This document shows, in pieces, positions 14,516 through 23,367 of a stretch of DNA of 43,209 bases. The translations under genes and the position numbers were made by a program. The notes beneath the pieces are model-generated. The model worked only from the letters and a program-made list of their open reading frames with translations, had not been told where the DNA came from and did not search any database. Each line of letters opens with the position of its first letter. Positions within the stretch are counted from its first letter, which is position 1. The stretch is from an uncultured Burkholderiales bacterium (GTDB lineage Bacteria; Pseudomonadota; Gammaproteobacteria; Burkholderiales; Burkholderiaceae_C), in the NCBI GenBank assembly GCA_903861115.1, contig CAIOTD010000159.1, positions 1 through 43,209 on the forward strand. The letters run 5' to 3'.

Positions 14516-17500
14516 ATGACCATACACGTTGCCCTCCACCACAGCTCTACTTACAACTACGATCGCCCGATCAACTTGGGCGCCCATGTTGTGCGCTTGC
14601 GCCCTGCGGCACATTGCAAAACACCGATCTTGTCCTATTCGCTAAGGGTGGAGCCTGAGAGTCATTTTCTGAATTGGCAACAAGATCCATTTGCCAATTA
14701 TTTGGCGCGTTTGGTTTTTCCAGAGAAAACAAGAAAGTTCAAGGTCACCGTTGATTTGGTTGCGGAAATGGCGGTTTACAACCCTTTCGACTTCTTTTTG
14801 GAGCCAGATGCGGAGACATTCCCCTTCAGATACGAGAAACGTCTCGGTCATGATCTGGCGCCCTATTTGGCAACCTCAAAGCCAGGCCCTTTGTTAAAGA
14901 GCTTGATCGCCATGGTGCCAGAAAAGCGAATTCGTACGATTGATTATTTGGTTTATGTCAATCAACTGATTCAAAGAAAGGTCAGTTACACGATTCGAAT
15001 GGAGCCTGGCGTGCAGTCTCCCGAGGAGACTTTACAGCTGGGATCGGGTTCATGCCGAGATTCTGCATGGCTCATGGTGCATCTGCTCAGGCACAAAGGT
15101 TTGGCTGCTCGCTTTGTTTCGGGCTACTTGATTCAACTGAAACCAGATGTGAAGTCCTTGGATGGTCCATCCGGTGCCGAGACAGATTTCACCGATCTGC
15201 ACGCTTGGTGCGAAGTTTTTCTTCCCGGCGCGGGTTGGGTGGGCTTGGATCCGACGTCGGGTCTTTTGGCTGGAGAAGGTCATATTCCAGTGGCTTGTAC
15301 GCCTGAACCCTCGGGCGCTTCGCCCATTTTTGGTGCATTGGATGAGTGTGAGGTTGAGTTTTCGCACCAAATGAGTGTATCGAGGGTTTTTGAGTCGCCG
15401 AGAATTACCAAACCCTATACGGGTGAGCAGTGGCAAGATATTTTAAATCTGGGTGAATCGGTGGATGCTCGGATGTCAGAGATGGATGTGCGTTTGACCA
15501 TGGGGGGTGAGCCAACGTTTGTCTCGGTCAGTGACCGAGATGGCGAAGAGTGGAACACGGATGCATTGGGTCCAACCAAGCGAGGTTACTCAACGCAGTT
15601 GATACAAAGGCTGAAAGATCAGTACGGTCAAGGTGGTTTCTTGCACTTTGGTCAGGGCAAGTGGTATCCGGGAGAGCAATTGCCGCGTTGGGCCTTGTCT
15701 TTGTACTGGAGAGCAGATGGGCAGTCTTGTTGGGAAAACAAAAGCCTTTGTGCCAATGAGCGAGACGAGCATCGATTTAAAACGGCAGATGCCAAGTTAT
15801 TTTTGGATCGCTTGAGTGACAAATTGGGTTTGGGGACCGAGTACATCACGCCTGGCTATGAGGATGCGTGGTACTACATGTGGCGTGAGAGAAAGTTGCC
15901 CGTGAATGTCAATGTGTTGGAGTCCAAAATTGACGATGAACTGGAGCGTTCGAGAATCAGAAGAATTTTCAATCAAGGTGTGAATGAGGTTGTGGGTTAC
16001 GTCTTGCCTATCAAGAAGTCTGAGCACATGGGCGAGCTTTCATCTTGGCAATCGGGGCCATGGTTCTTTCGCGATGAAAAGATGTTTTTGATTCCCGGGG
16101 ACTCTGCGATGGGGTACCGTTTGCCGCTGGATTCTTTGCCTTGGGTGAGTGAATCTCAGTTCCCCTATCAAATTGACTTGGATCCCTACGACCAAGCGGT
16201 GCCTCTGAGGGATCATCAAGCGCTGAAGAAAACCTCTCATGTGGTGATGCAAACGCCTTACTTCAAGAACGCATTGGGCCTTGTTGATCAGCCGGGCGAT
16301 CAGGATCAAAACAGACCACCCTCGCCACAAGAGTCTGCGCATTGGTTGATCAGAACGGCCTTGTGCGTTGAAGTTAGAAATCCAGGACGCGCAAGTGGGC
16401 CAAAGGCGGAATTTTTAAGTCAAGACAAGGGTGTGGTGTATGTTTTTATGCCGCCTTTGGTGAAATTGGATGATTACTTGGAGTTGGTCGCTCATGTAGA
16501 AGCCACGGCTCAAGAATTACACATGCCTGTGGTCATGGAGGGGTATCCGCCTCCCAAGGATCCGAGACTCAAAATGCTACAGGTCACCCCTGATCCAGGT
16601 GTCATTGAGGTCAATATTCATCCAGCCCACTCATGGGATGAGTTGGTAGAGAACACCGAGTTCTTGTATCAAGTTGCCCACGAAACGGGCTTGTCAACGG
16701 AAAAGTTCATGATGGATGGGCGCCACACTGGAACGGGCGGGGGCAATCATTTTGTGATGGGCGGCGCCACGCCAGTGGACAGTCCTTTTTTGCGAAGAAG
16801 CGATTTGTTGCCCAGTTTGTTGACCTTTTGGCACAATCACCCCTCTTTGTCTTATTTGTTCTCTGGTCTCTTTATTGGGCCCACGTCTCAGGCGCCTCGC
16901 ATTGATGAGGCGAGGAACGATCAGGTTTATGAATTAGAAATTGCTTTGGCTGAAATCGAGCGACAAACGGTCTTGTGGGGGCAATGTCCACCTTGGGTGA
17001 TCGATCGCACACTGCGCAATATTTTGGTTGATGTAACGGGCAACACACACCGTTCTGAGTTTTGTATAGACAAGCTGTACTCACCAGATGGTCCAACGGG
17101 TCGCTTGGGTTTGCTTGAGTTGAGGGCTTTTGAGATGCCACCTCACTCTCAAATGAGTTTGGCGCAGCAGTTGTTGATCCGTGCAATGGTCGCTTGGTTT
17201 TGGAAAACACCCTACAAGGGACAAGGAGCGCACCGCTTGCACCGCTGGGGTACAGAGTTGCATGATCGGTTTTTACTACCCACGTTTGTCAAAATGGATT
17301 TCGATGACGTCTTGGCAGAGCTCAATGAGGCCGGATTTGGTTTCAAGGCAGAATGGTTTGAGCCCCACTTTGAGTTCAGGTTCCCGATGATCGGTGCTGT
17401 GCAAACAAAAGGCATCGAATTGACGCTGAGAACGGCGCTGGAGCCTTGGCACGTGATGGGTGAGGAAGGCTCTGCAGGAGGAACGGTTCGATACGTCGAC

Positions 17501-17926
17501 TCCTCTCTTGAGCGGCTCGAGTTAAAACTCAGTGGCTACAACGACAACCGCTACAGCGTCACCGTCAATGGACAAGTCGCTCCTTTGCAGCCTACCGGTG
17601 TCGTGGGTGAGTATGTGTTGGGCGTCAGGTACAAGGCTTGGGCGCCCCCTTCAGCATTGCATCCAACGATTGGCATGCACGCGCCACTCACCTTTGATGT
17701 TGTTGACAATTCGCTGTCAAGATCCCTTGGCGGGTGCCGCTATCACGTGACGCACCCAGGGGGGAGAAATTACGATACATTTCCGATCAATTCGTATGAA
17801 GCGGAGAGCAGACGACTTGCGAGGTTCACGAAACTTGGGCATACCCCGGGAAAAATCAATGTTAAGAGAACTTATCCAAGTCAAGAGCTGCCTTTCACGC
17901 TAGATTTGCGAAGAAACCAAGGATAA
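14516..17926 (+). CDS. Transglutaminase-DUF2126 fusion protein
   Basis: This 1136-residue protein has an N-terminal beta region (residues 1-100). A transglutaminase-like cysteine protease core follows, with the catalytic triad Cys180 (GSGSCRDSAW), His229 (DLHAW) and Asp245 (GLDPTSG). A long DUF2126 region begins about residue 330 with RLTMGGEPTFVSVSDRDG, and includes MDGRHTGTGGGNHFVMGG and LELRAFEMPPH. The two-domain architecture and length are typical for proteobacteria. There is no signal peptide, so it acts in the cytoplasm. Its chemistry is unproven; the protease-like fold suggests amide hydrolysis or transfer, partnered with the ATP-grasp proteins. I use ATG 14516 because the conserved N-terminus (TIHVALHHSSTYNYDRP) begins there; the longer frame starts with TTG in a leader unlike the family. 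Confidence 0.9.
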   Translation: MTIHVALHHSSTYNYDRPINLGAHVVRLRPAAHCKTPILSYSLRVEPESHFLNWQQDPFANYLARLVFPEKTRKFKVTVDLVAEMAVYNPFDFFLEPDAETFPFRYEKRLGHDLAPYLATSKPGPLLKSLIAMVPEKRIRTIDYLVYVNQLIQRKVSYTIRMEPGVQSPEETLQLGSGSCRDSAWLMVHLLRHKGLAARFVSGYLIQLKPDVKSLDGPSGAETDFTDLHAWCEVFLPGAGWVGLDPTSGLLAGEGHIPVACTPEPSGASPIFGALDECEVEFSHQMSVSRVFESPRITKPYTGEQWQDILNLGESVDARMSEMDVRLTMGGEPTFVSVSDRDGEEWNTDALGPTKRGYSTQLIQRLKDQYGQGGFLHFGQGKWYPGEQLPRWALSLYWRADGQSCWENKSLCANERDEHRFKTADAKLFLDRLSDKLGLGTEYITPGYEDAWYYMWRERKLPVNVNVLESKIDDELERSRIRRIFNQGVNEVVGYVLPIKKSEHMGELSSWQSGPWFFRDEKMFLIPGDSAMGYRLPLDSLPWVSESQFPYQIDLDPYDQAVPLRDHQALKKTSHVVMQTPYFKNALGLVDQPGDQDQNRPPSPQESAHWLIRTALCVEVRNPGRASGPKAEFLSQDKGVVYVFMPPLVKLDDYLELVAHVEATAQELHMPVVMEGYPPPKDPRLKMLQVTPDPGVIEVNIHPAHSWDELVENTEFLYQVAHETGLSTEKFMMDGRHTGTGGGNHFVMGGATPVDSPFLRRSDLLPSLLTFWHNHPSLSYLFSGLFIGPTSQAPRIDEARNDQVYELEIALAEIERQTVLWGQCPPWVIDRTLRNILVDVTGNTHRSEFCIDKLYSPDGPTGRLGLLELRAFEMPPHSQMSLAQQLLIRAMVAWFWKTPYKGQGAHRLHRWGTELHDRFLLPTFVKMDFDDVLAELNEAGFGFKAEWFEPHFEFRFPMIGAVQTKGIELTLRTALEPWHVMGEEGSAGGTVRYVDSSLERLELKLSGYNDNRYSVTVNGQVAPLQPTGVVGEYVLGVRYKAWAPPSALHPTIGMHAPLTFDVVDNSLSRSLGGCRYHVTHPGGRNYDTFPINSYEAESRRLARFTKLGHTPGKINVKRTYPSQELPFTLDLRRNQG

Positions 17927-17953
17927 TCGAGGTTTCTAAAATGGAAGTCAGCC

Positions 17954-20506
17954 TTGAGTGAATCATTGGGATCGTTTACCAAACCTGTTTATAAAGACGC
18001 AACTTTTTCGACCGAGGACTTGCGAGCCTTGATCGCTTCCTTGACTGCCAAAAAGGAAGGTGATCAGCACGATGAATTCACCGATAAAGACGGTGCGTTG
18101 AAAGAAAACTGGATCGATTTTTTTAAAATTCTTGGCCCCCAACAAATCAAGAATTTGTCTGAAAGTGCTTCCACCGTTGCGCGCTTTATCCAACAAAATG
18201 GAATCAGCTACAACGTTTATGATGCCGCGCATGGGCAGAGTCGACCCTGGTCTTTGAACCCCTTGCCCTTGTTGATTGATCAACAAGAGTGGGCTCAAAT
18301 CTCTAAAGGATTGGCCCAAAGGGCACATTTGCTCAACGAGGTCTTGAAAGATATTTACGGCAAGCAAACTCTTTTGCAAGAGAGTTACTTGCCTGCCGCA
18401 TTGGTCCAAGGGCATCCTGGTTACTTGCGAGCGGTCCATCAAGTCAGGCCGCCTGGGGACATCTATTTGCACATTGTTGCATTCGATATCGCAAGAGGCC
18501 CAGAGGGCAAGTGGTGGGTCATCGGCAATAGAACGCAAGCGCCTTCAGGCTTGGGCTACGTGCTTGAAAATCGATTGATCATCTCCAAGCTCTTTCCTGA
18601 GGCGTTCAGGCAGTTGCGCATCCAGCACATTGCCTCCAGTTACAGAAGACTCCTTGATACTTTTACAGAATTGGCCAAGCCCATCGCCAAAGGAGAAGCG
18701 CCGCGGTTTGCTTTGTTGACCCCTGGGCCCTACAACGAGACTTATTTTGAACACGCATACTTGGCGCGGTATTTGGGCTTGCCTTTGGTGGAAGGTGCGG
18801 ACTTGACGGTTCGAGACCAAAAGTTATACCTTAAAACGCTTCAAGGCTTGCAACCCATTCATGGGCTTTTTAGGCGCTTGGATGACGAATTCTTGGACCC
18901 CTTGGAGCTCAAAGGCGACTCAACGCTAGGTGTGCCGGGTTTGTTGCAAGTGGTTCGCGCGGGCAATGTATTGATTGCCAATGCATTGGGAACTGGTTTT
19001 TTAGAATCCCCAGCGATCCAGGGATTTTTGCCTGCCATTTCAGAAAAACTTCTCGGTGAAAAACTCTTGATGCCCTCGCTGCACACGTGGTGGTGTGGCG
19101 AGCAGGCTGCATGGCAGGATGTGAGTCCCAATTTGAACACTCAGGTCATCAAGCCGACCTACACGGGCAGTGTTGGACCTCATTTCCAGCCCATGATTGG
19201 CGAGCACATGGATCCCGAGCAACTCGATCTCTTGAGGGAGCGCATCTCTACACGCCCAGAGATCTTCACCACACAAAGCTACTTGAAGTTCTCGCAAGCC
19301 ATCACCTGGCAAAACAGCCAGTTCACACCAAGAACGTCGATGTTGAGAATTTACGCCATGGCCAACACAGATGGCACTTGGCAAATCTTGCCCGGAGGAA
19401 TGACAAGAATTTCTAGTGACGACAAGGACATGGTCTCCATTCAACGCGGTGGAAGTACCCTAGACACGTGGGTCACGACCGATGAAGAAGTCGATACCTA
19501 TACCATGCTGCCTCAAAGGGTCAAGAGAAATGATGGCCTACCATCGCAGGGTGGTTTTTTGATATCGAGTCGCACCGCAGAGAATTTGTTTTGGCTGGGA
19601 CGATACACTGAAAGAGCGGAGTCGTTGACTCGATTGGCCAAAGAGTCTTTGATGATTGCAAGCATCTCAGGGGAAGACAATGTCTTGGCCTTGCAAGATG
19701 CCATCACTGAACTCACCATTCGCTCTGGTTTGATTTCTGCGGATGCACCCACACTCTCTAAGTCACCGAAAGTTTTTACGCGCACGCTCATTGCAAGCTT
19801 GATTTCCAAGGATGCATACAGTGTGGGGTTTTACCTGAAGGCGCTTGAGAGCAATTTGAAGTTGGTTCGAGACCGTTTGCCAAGTGATCACTCGCGTTTG
19901 GCGAGCACCATGAGAACCACGCTCGAAGCGAGATTGGGTGAGGAGAGATCCTTGGAGGAGAAGTCCTTGATTGTGGCGGTTGAAGCGCTTGATAGTTTGG
20001 GACTTCAATTGGCAGCGCTCACAGGCTTGCAAGCGGACCGAATGACAAGAGATTTGGGCTGGAGGATGCTCACGATTGGTCGCTTGATAGAGCGACTGGT
20101 GAATTTGGCTGAGACACTCAGCACATTTTTTCTCAACAAAGGCGCCTTGTCCAATCGTGGCTTTGAGATGTTGCTCGCTCTTTTTGACAGCACCATCACC
20201 TACAGAACACGCTACCAAAGTTATCAAGACATTGACTCATTGATCGAACTTTTGATTTTGGATGACACCAACCCCAGAGCCATCATTTGGATTTTAAAAG
20301 AGCTAGAGCAAGAAATCCATCACCTTCCCAATACCGACAAAGACATTGACATCTACAGTCAACTGATCAAGAGTTGTATGCCCATTGAGGGGGCCTTTGA
20401 AGTGCTCTCCTTTAGCAAAAGAGTTGCACAAGCTGGAAAAATATTGTCTGATGAGTTGAGCGGCAGATATTTTGCCCACATCAAGGAACAGAGGTTTGCC
20501 TCATGA
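17954..20506 (+). CDS. Circularly permuted ATP-grasp/alpha-E fusion protein
   Basis: This 850-residue protein joins an ATP-grasp part (residues about 55-510) to an alpha-E part that starts at GGFLISSRTAENLFWLGRYT (about 534-552). It keeps RRLDDEFLDP (307-316), AGNVLIANALGTG (336-348) and PGGMTRI (480-486). The glycine-rich nucleotide loop of the stand-alone copy is replaced by QVIKPTYTGSVGP (397-409), and the final SQGGGxKDTW becomes QRGGSTLDTW (497-506). It probably represents a distinct subfamily with altered nucleotide or substrate binding. The start is TTG with GGAAG upstream; no in-frame ATG exists nearby, and an ATG at 17941 is out of frame and quickly stops. It lies 27 bases after the DUF2126 gene and overlaps the next gene by ATGA. 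Confidence 0.88.
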   Translation: MSESLGSFTKPVYKDATFSTEDLRALIASLTAKKEGDQHDEFTDKDGALKENWIDFFKILGPQQIKNLSESASTVARFIQQNGISYNVYDAAHGQSRPWSLNPLPLLIDQQEWAQISKGLAQRAHLLNEVLKDIYGKQTLLQESYLPAALVQGHPGYLRAVHQVRPPGDIYLHIVAFDIARGPEGKWWVIGNRTQAPSGLGYVLENRLIISKLFPEAFRQLRIQHIASSYRRLLDTFTELAKPIAKGEAPRFALLTPGPYNETYFEHAYLARYLGLPLVEGADLTVRDQKLYLKTLQGLQPIHGLFRRLDDEFLDPLELKGDSTLGVPGLLQVVRAGNVLIANALGTGFLESPAIQGFLPAISEKLLGEKLLMPSLHTWWCGEQAAWQDVSPNLNTQVIKPTYTGSVGPHFQPMIGEHMDPEQLDLLRERISTRPEIFTTQSYLKFSQAITWQNSQFTPRTSMLRIYAMANTDGTWQILPGGMTRISSDDKDMVSIQRGGSTLDTWVTTDEEVDTYTMLPQRVKRNDGLPSQGGFLISSRTAENLFWLGRYTERAESLTRLAKESLMIASISGEDNVLALQDAITELTIRSGLISADAPTLSKSPKVFTRTLIASLISKDAYSVGFYLKALESNLKLVRDRLPSDHSRLASTMRTTLEARLGEERSLEEKSLIVAVEALDSLGLQLAALTGLQADRMTRDLGWRMLTIGRLIERLVNLAETLSTFFLNKGALSNRGFEMLLALFDSTITYRTRYQSYQDIDSLIELLILDDTNPRAIIWILKELEQEIHHLPNTDKDIDIYSQLIKSCMPIEGAFEVLSFSKRVAQAGKILSDELSGRYFAHIKEQRFAS

Positions 20507-21402
20507 AATTCATCCGAGTCGAACACGAGACCAAATGCACTTATGACAGTGAGGTTCAACTGGCCCACCATTTGGCTTATTTAAGGCCTTTGAACAATGC
20601 CTTTCAAGAGGTGTTGGATTCAAGTCTTTTGATTTCTCCAACGCCCGACGCACACTTTGAAAGCCAGGATTCATTCGGCAATAAAAGAGATTTTTTCTCT
20701 TTCCAAACAGCGCATGAATATTTAACGGTCACGGCCTACTGCCAAGTTTTGACGCATGCGCTTTCAAGGGATACCGTTGATGAGGTCGAGTTGACGTGGG
20801 AGCAAGTGCGAGATGCGCTGAGATATGCGTCTGGCAAGGAATACTTGCCCGCCAGTGAGTTTGTCTTCCCCAGTGAATACACGCCTTTCGTAGCCAAGAT
20901 CAAGAGTTATGCGTTAGAGTCGTTCTCGCCGAGCAGGAAAATCACGGATGCCGCCATCGAGTTGTCCCAAAGAATTTACAAAGATTTCAAGTACTCTCCA
21001 AAATCCACAGAGGTCAGCACGCCTGTGTGGGAGGCGTTTGATCAAAGACAAGGGGTGTGTCAAGATTTTTCACACATCATGTTGGTTGCTTTGCGAAGTC
21101 TCGGTTTGAGTGCGAAATACATGAGTGGGTATTTGCTCACGCGCCAGCCAGCAGGCCAGAAAAAATTGCGTGGCTCAGATGCCTCACACGCATGGGTGGC
21201 GTTGTACTGTCCAGGTATACCCGGTGAATGGTTAGAGCTTGATCCAACCAACAACATGATCGCTGATGAGAGTCATGTGAGACTGAGCGTGGGCAGAGAC
21301 TTTGGCGATGTCTCCCCACTCAGAGGCGTCATTCGAGGTGGTGGGGAACATGAACTCGAAGTGGCAGTGACCGCAGAGGAGTTTGACGCAGAAGCCTCTT
21401 GA
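20503..21402 (+). CDS. Transglutaminase-like cysteine peptidase family protein
   Basis: This 299-residue protein has the bacterial transglutaminase N-terminal beta region, which starts FIRVEHETKCTYDSEVQLAH. A transglutaminase core follows, with the triad Cys186 (QGVCQDFSHI), His229 (DASHAW) and Asp247 (LELDPTNN). The end includes VSPLRGVIRGGGEHELEVAV, usual for the family. There is no signal peptide. Its start overlaps the stop of the ATP-grasp/alpha-E fusion gene (ATGA), so it is translated with it. Two transglutaminases and two ATP-grasp/alpha-E sets in one cluster suggest a matched ligase and amidase pair acting on one peptide. Its stop lies 11 bases from the convergent ureG stop with no terminator between. 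Confidence 0.9.
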   Translation: MKFIRVEHETKCTYDSEVQLAHHLAYLRPLNNAFQEVLDSSLLISPTPDAHFESQDSFGNKRDFFSFQTAHEYLTVTAYCQVLTHALSRDTVDEVELTWEQVRDALRYASGKEYLPASEFVFPSEYTPFVAKIKSYALESFSPSRKITDAAIELSQRIYKDFKYSPKSTEVSTPVWEAFDQRQGVCQDFSHIMLVALRSLGLSAKYMSGYLLTRQPAGQKKLRGSDASHAWVALYCPGIPGEWLELDPTNNMIADESHVRLSVGRDFGDVSPLRGVIRGGGEHELEVAVTAEEFDAEAS

Positions 21403-21413
21403 AGGGTCTGTGC

Positions 21414-22073
21414 TTATATTTGTTCAAGCATGCCTTTGGTCACGATGAAATCGATGATTTTCTCAAGGCCTTGCAGGGTGCGAAGATTGGTGAGGACGTA
21501 AGGCTTGACGCCAAGATCGTTTTTACGCATTCTTTGTGTATCGGCTTCCATCACGTCTAGACTGGCGCCGACGTGTGGAGCCAGGTCAATTTTATTGATC
21601 ACAAACAAATCACTTTTTGTAATACCGGGTCCACCTTTTCTTGGTATTTTTTCTCCGGCCGCCACATCGATGACATAGATCGTGAGGTCACTGAGTTCGG
21701 GACTGAAGGTCGCTGCTAAATTGTCACCACCGCTTTCAATGAACACAATGTCAGCATTGGGAAAACTATCAAGCATTCGATCAATGGCCTCCAAGTTGAT
21801 GGAAGCATCCTCTCGAATGGCCGTGTGCGGACAACCACCGGTCTCCACGCCCATGATTCTCTCAGGGGGCAACGCGCCACTGATGGTCAAGAGTCGTTGG
21901 TCTTCCTTTGTGTAAATGTCATTGGTGATGGCCACCAAGTCGAAGCGCTCACGCATGCCTTTGCAAAGCATCTCAAGAAGGGTTGTTTTTCCTGATCCAA
22001 CGGGCCCCCCAATGCCTACTCTAAGGGGGGGGAGTTTTTTGGTTCTGTTTTTGATGTTGTGCATGGCAGTCAT
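21414..22073 (-). CDS. ureG: Urease accessory GTPase UreG
   Basis: This 219-residue SIMIBI-class GTPase has the P-loop GGPVGSGKT near residue 22 and [20 protein letters not shown] with the Cys-Pro-His nickel site; it also has [12 protein letters not shown]. UreG hydrolyses GTP to drive nickel insertion into urease in the UreD-F-G complex. It is the last gene of the ureABCEFG operon and overlaps ureF by ATGA. The length and motifs are complete. Confidence 0.96.
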   Translation of the reverse strand: MTAMHNIKNRTKKLPPLRVGIGGPVGSGKTTLLEMLCKGMRERFDLVAITNDIYTKEDQRLLTISGALPPERIMGVETGGCPHTAIREDASINLEAIDRMLDSFPNADIVFIESGGDNLAATFSPELSDLTIYVIDVAAGEKIPRKGGPGITKSDLFVINKIDLAPHVGASLDVMEADTQRMRKNDLGVKPYVLTNLRTLQGLEKIIDFIVTKGMLEQI

Positions 22074-22762
22074 GATCTAAAAAGTCTTGAATATTGAGTT
22101 TCGTGTAGGGCTGACAAAATGGCCAAGTGGGGTGCAAATGACTGGCGTTTTTCAGCAGAGGTGGACAAAGCCATCTCGACGGCTTGAGGAATTTCTCGTG
22201 TCAGGGCCGTCAAAATCGCCTGGCCACTTTTTTGGCCCAAGGGGACAGACTTCATGGCCGCTTGTACCATGTTCTCGGCCCAAGAAAAGGCATAAGTCAT
22301 TAAACCATCCTTGAGAGAAATATCTTCTGCGCTTACACAAAGCGCGAAGACAATTGGCCAAGTGGGGGGGAGATCATTGCAAAAGTCAATTCTTTCATCG
22401 TCAACGATGTTTTGATTTCTTAACCAAATCAGCAAAGAACGACCCATTTGCTCGGTTTGGAGTTTGACCTCAAAGGTTTCTCGAGTTTGAAGCGTCCAGG
22501 CCGTCAAAGCGTGAAGTTCCTTTTGATCAAAGCTTCGCCAGGCATGAACAGTCGCTTGCAACAAAGGCATTTCACTCCTGGCTTGAATCAAATGAAGTTG
22601 ATCCACCAGCCAATTTTTGGCGCTGGCCTCATCTGTGATCCAACCCAGCTCAACGGCGCTTTCTAAACCCTCCGAGTAGGAGAAGCCTCCAACCGGCAGC
22701 GCTGGTGAGGCCAACTGCAAAAGCAACATGAAGCGACTGGCTGATTCCCCCAAAGTAGTCAT
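22070..22762 (-). CDS. ureF: Urease accessory protein UreF
   Basis: This 230-residue helical protein has the UreF opening [20 protein letters not shown] and [14 protein letters not shown]. UreF links UreD to UreG and acts as a checkpoint for nickel insertion. I start it at ATG 22762 rather than the upstream in-frame codon at 22783 because 22762 overlaps the ureE stop as ATGA and gives the usual N-terminus. It overlaps ureG by four bases at the other end. Confidence 0.93.
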   Translation of the reverse strand: MTTLGESASRFMLLLQLASPALPVGGFSYSEGLESAVELGWITDEASAKNWLVDQLHLIQARSEMPLLQATVHAWRSFDQKELHALTAWTLQTRETFEVKLQTEQMGRSLLIWLRNQNIVDDERIDFCNDLPPTWPIVFALCVSAEDISLKDGLMTYAFSWAENMVQAAMKSVPLGQKSGQAILTALTREIPQAVEMALSTSAEKRQSFAPHLAILSALHETQYSRLFRS

Positions 22763-23337
22763 GGGTGGGCGTGGTGGTTGCAATGGTCATGCGCATGCGT
22801 GTCTTCAGGATCATGCGTTGATGCATGACTGTGTCCATGGCCATGCAAGGCGTGTTGAGCATGGGAATGAGACGCTTTGCTCTCCTCAGAGTAGGCGCCA
22901 GATTCGGGCTCAAAAGGGGCAGAGGTTTCTTGAACGATCAAGTGCATGTTCTCTAGCATGCTTGCCAAGACATGATCGGGTTCGATTTGCAAAAAGTTTT
23001 GCTTGAGTTCAATGGGCACGTGGCGGTTGCCTAGGTGATAAGCTGCGCGGGTGAGATCAAATGCTGAGCCGTGCTCGGTGCAAAACGTGATTCGCAAAAC
23101 AGATTGATCCTTGGCCAAGACTTTTAAAAACGAGCCGTCCTCGCCCACCAAGACATCATCACCTCTCAAGACTTGACCCCTTGCGGTCACCACGCCAACT
23201 TGTTGGCCATTGGAGTCGGTCGTCTCAAAACGACTTTTTTGTCTGAGATCCCAATCCAAAGAAATGCTGGGTGCGCGCTGAACCAATGCTTTGGCCAGGC
23301 CGCGCCCACCTTTGATGACTTTGGTGAAATAAATCAT
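22759..23337 (-). CDS. ureE: Urease nickel metallochaperone UreE with His-rich tail
   Basis: This 192-residue protein has the UreE N-terminal domain (GLAKALVQRAPSISLDWDLR) and metal-binding domain (AYHLGNRHVPIEL). A tail of about 40 residues follows, in which roughly every third residue is histidine (for example HALHGHGHSHASTH and [13 protein letters not shown]). The tail stores and delivers Ni2+, as in the His-rich UreE of Klebsiella. It lies between ureC and ureF in the operon. The N-terminus is normal and the ATG at 23337 is the only good start. Confidence 0.94.
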   Translation of the reverse strand: MIYFTKVIKGGRGLAKALVQRAPSISLDWDLRQKSRFETTDSNGQQVGVVTARGQVLRGDDVLVGEDGSFLKVLAKDQSVLRITFCTEHGSAFDLTRAAYHLGNRHVPIELKQNFLQIEPDHVLASMLENMHLIVQETSAPFEPESGAYSEESKASHSHAQHALHGHGHSHASTHDPEDTHAHDHCNHHAHP

Positions 23338-23367
23338 GGCATGGGTCTTGTTTTTTGTGCTTGGGGG

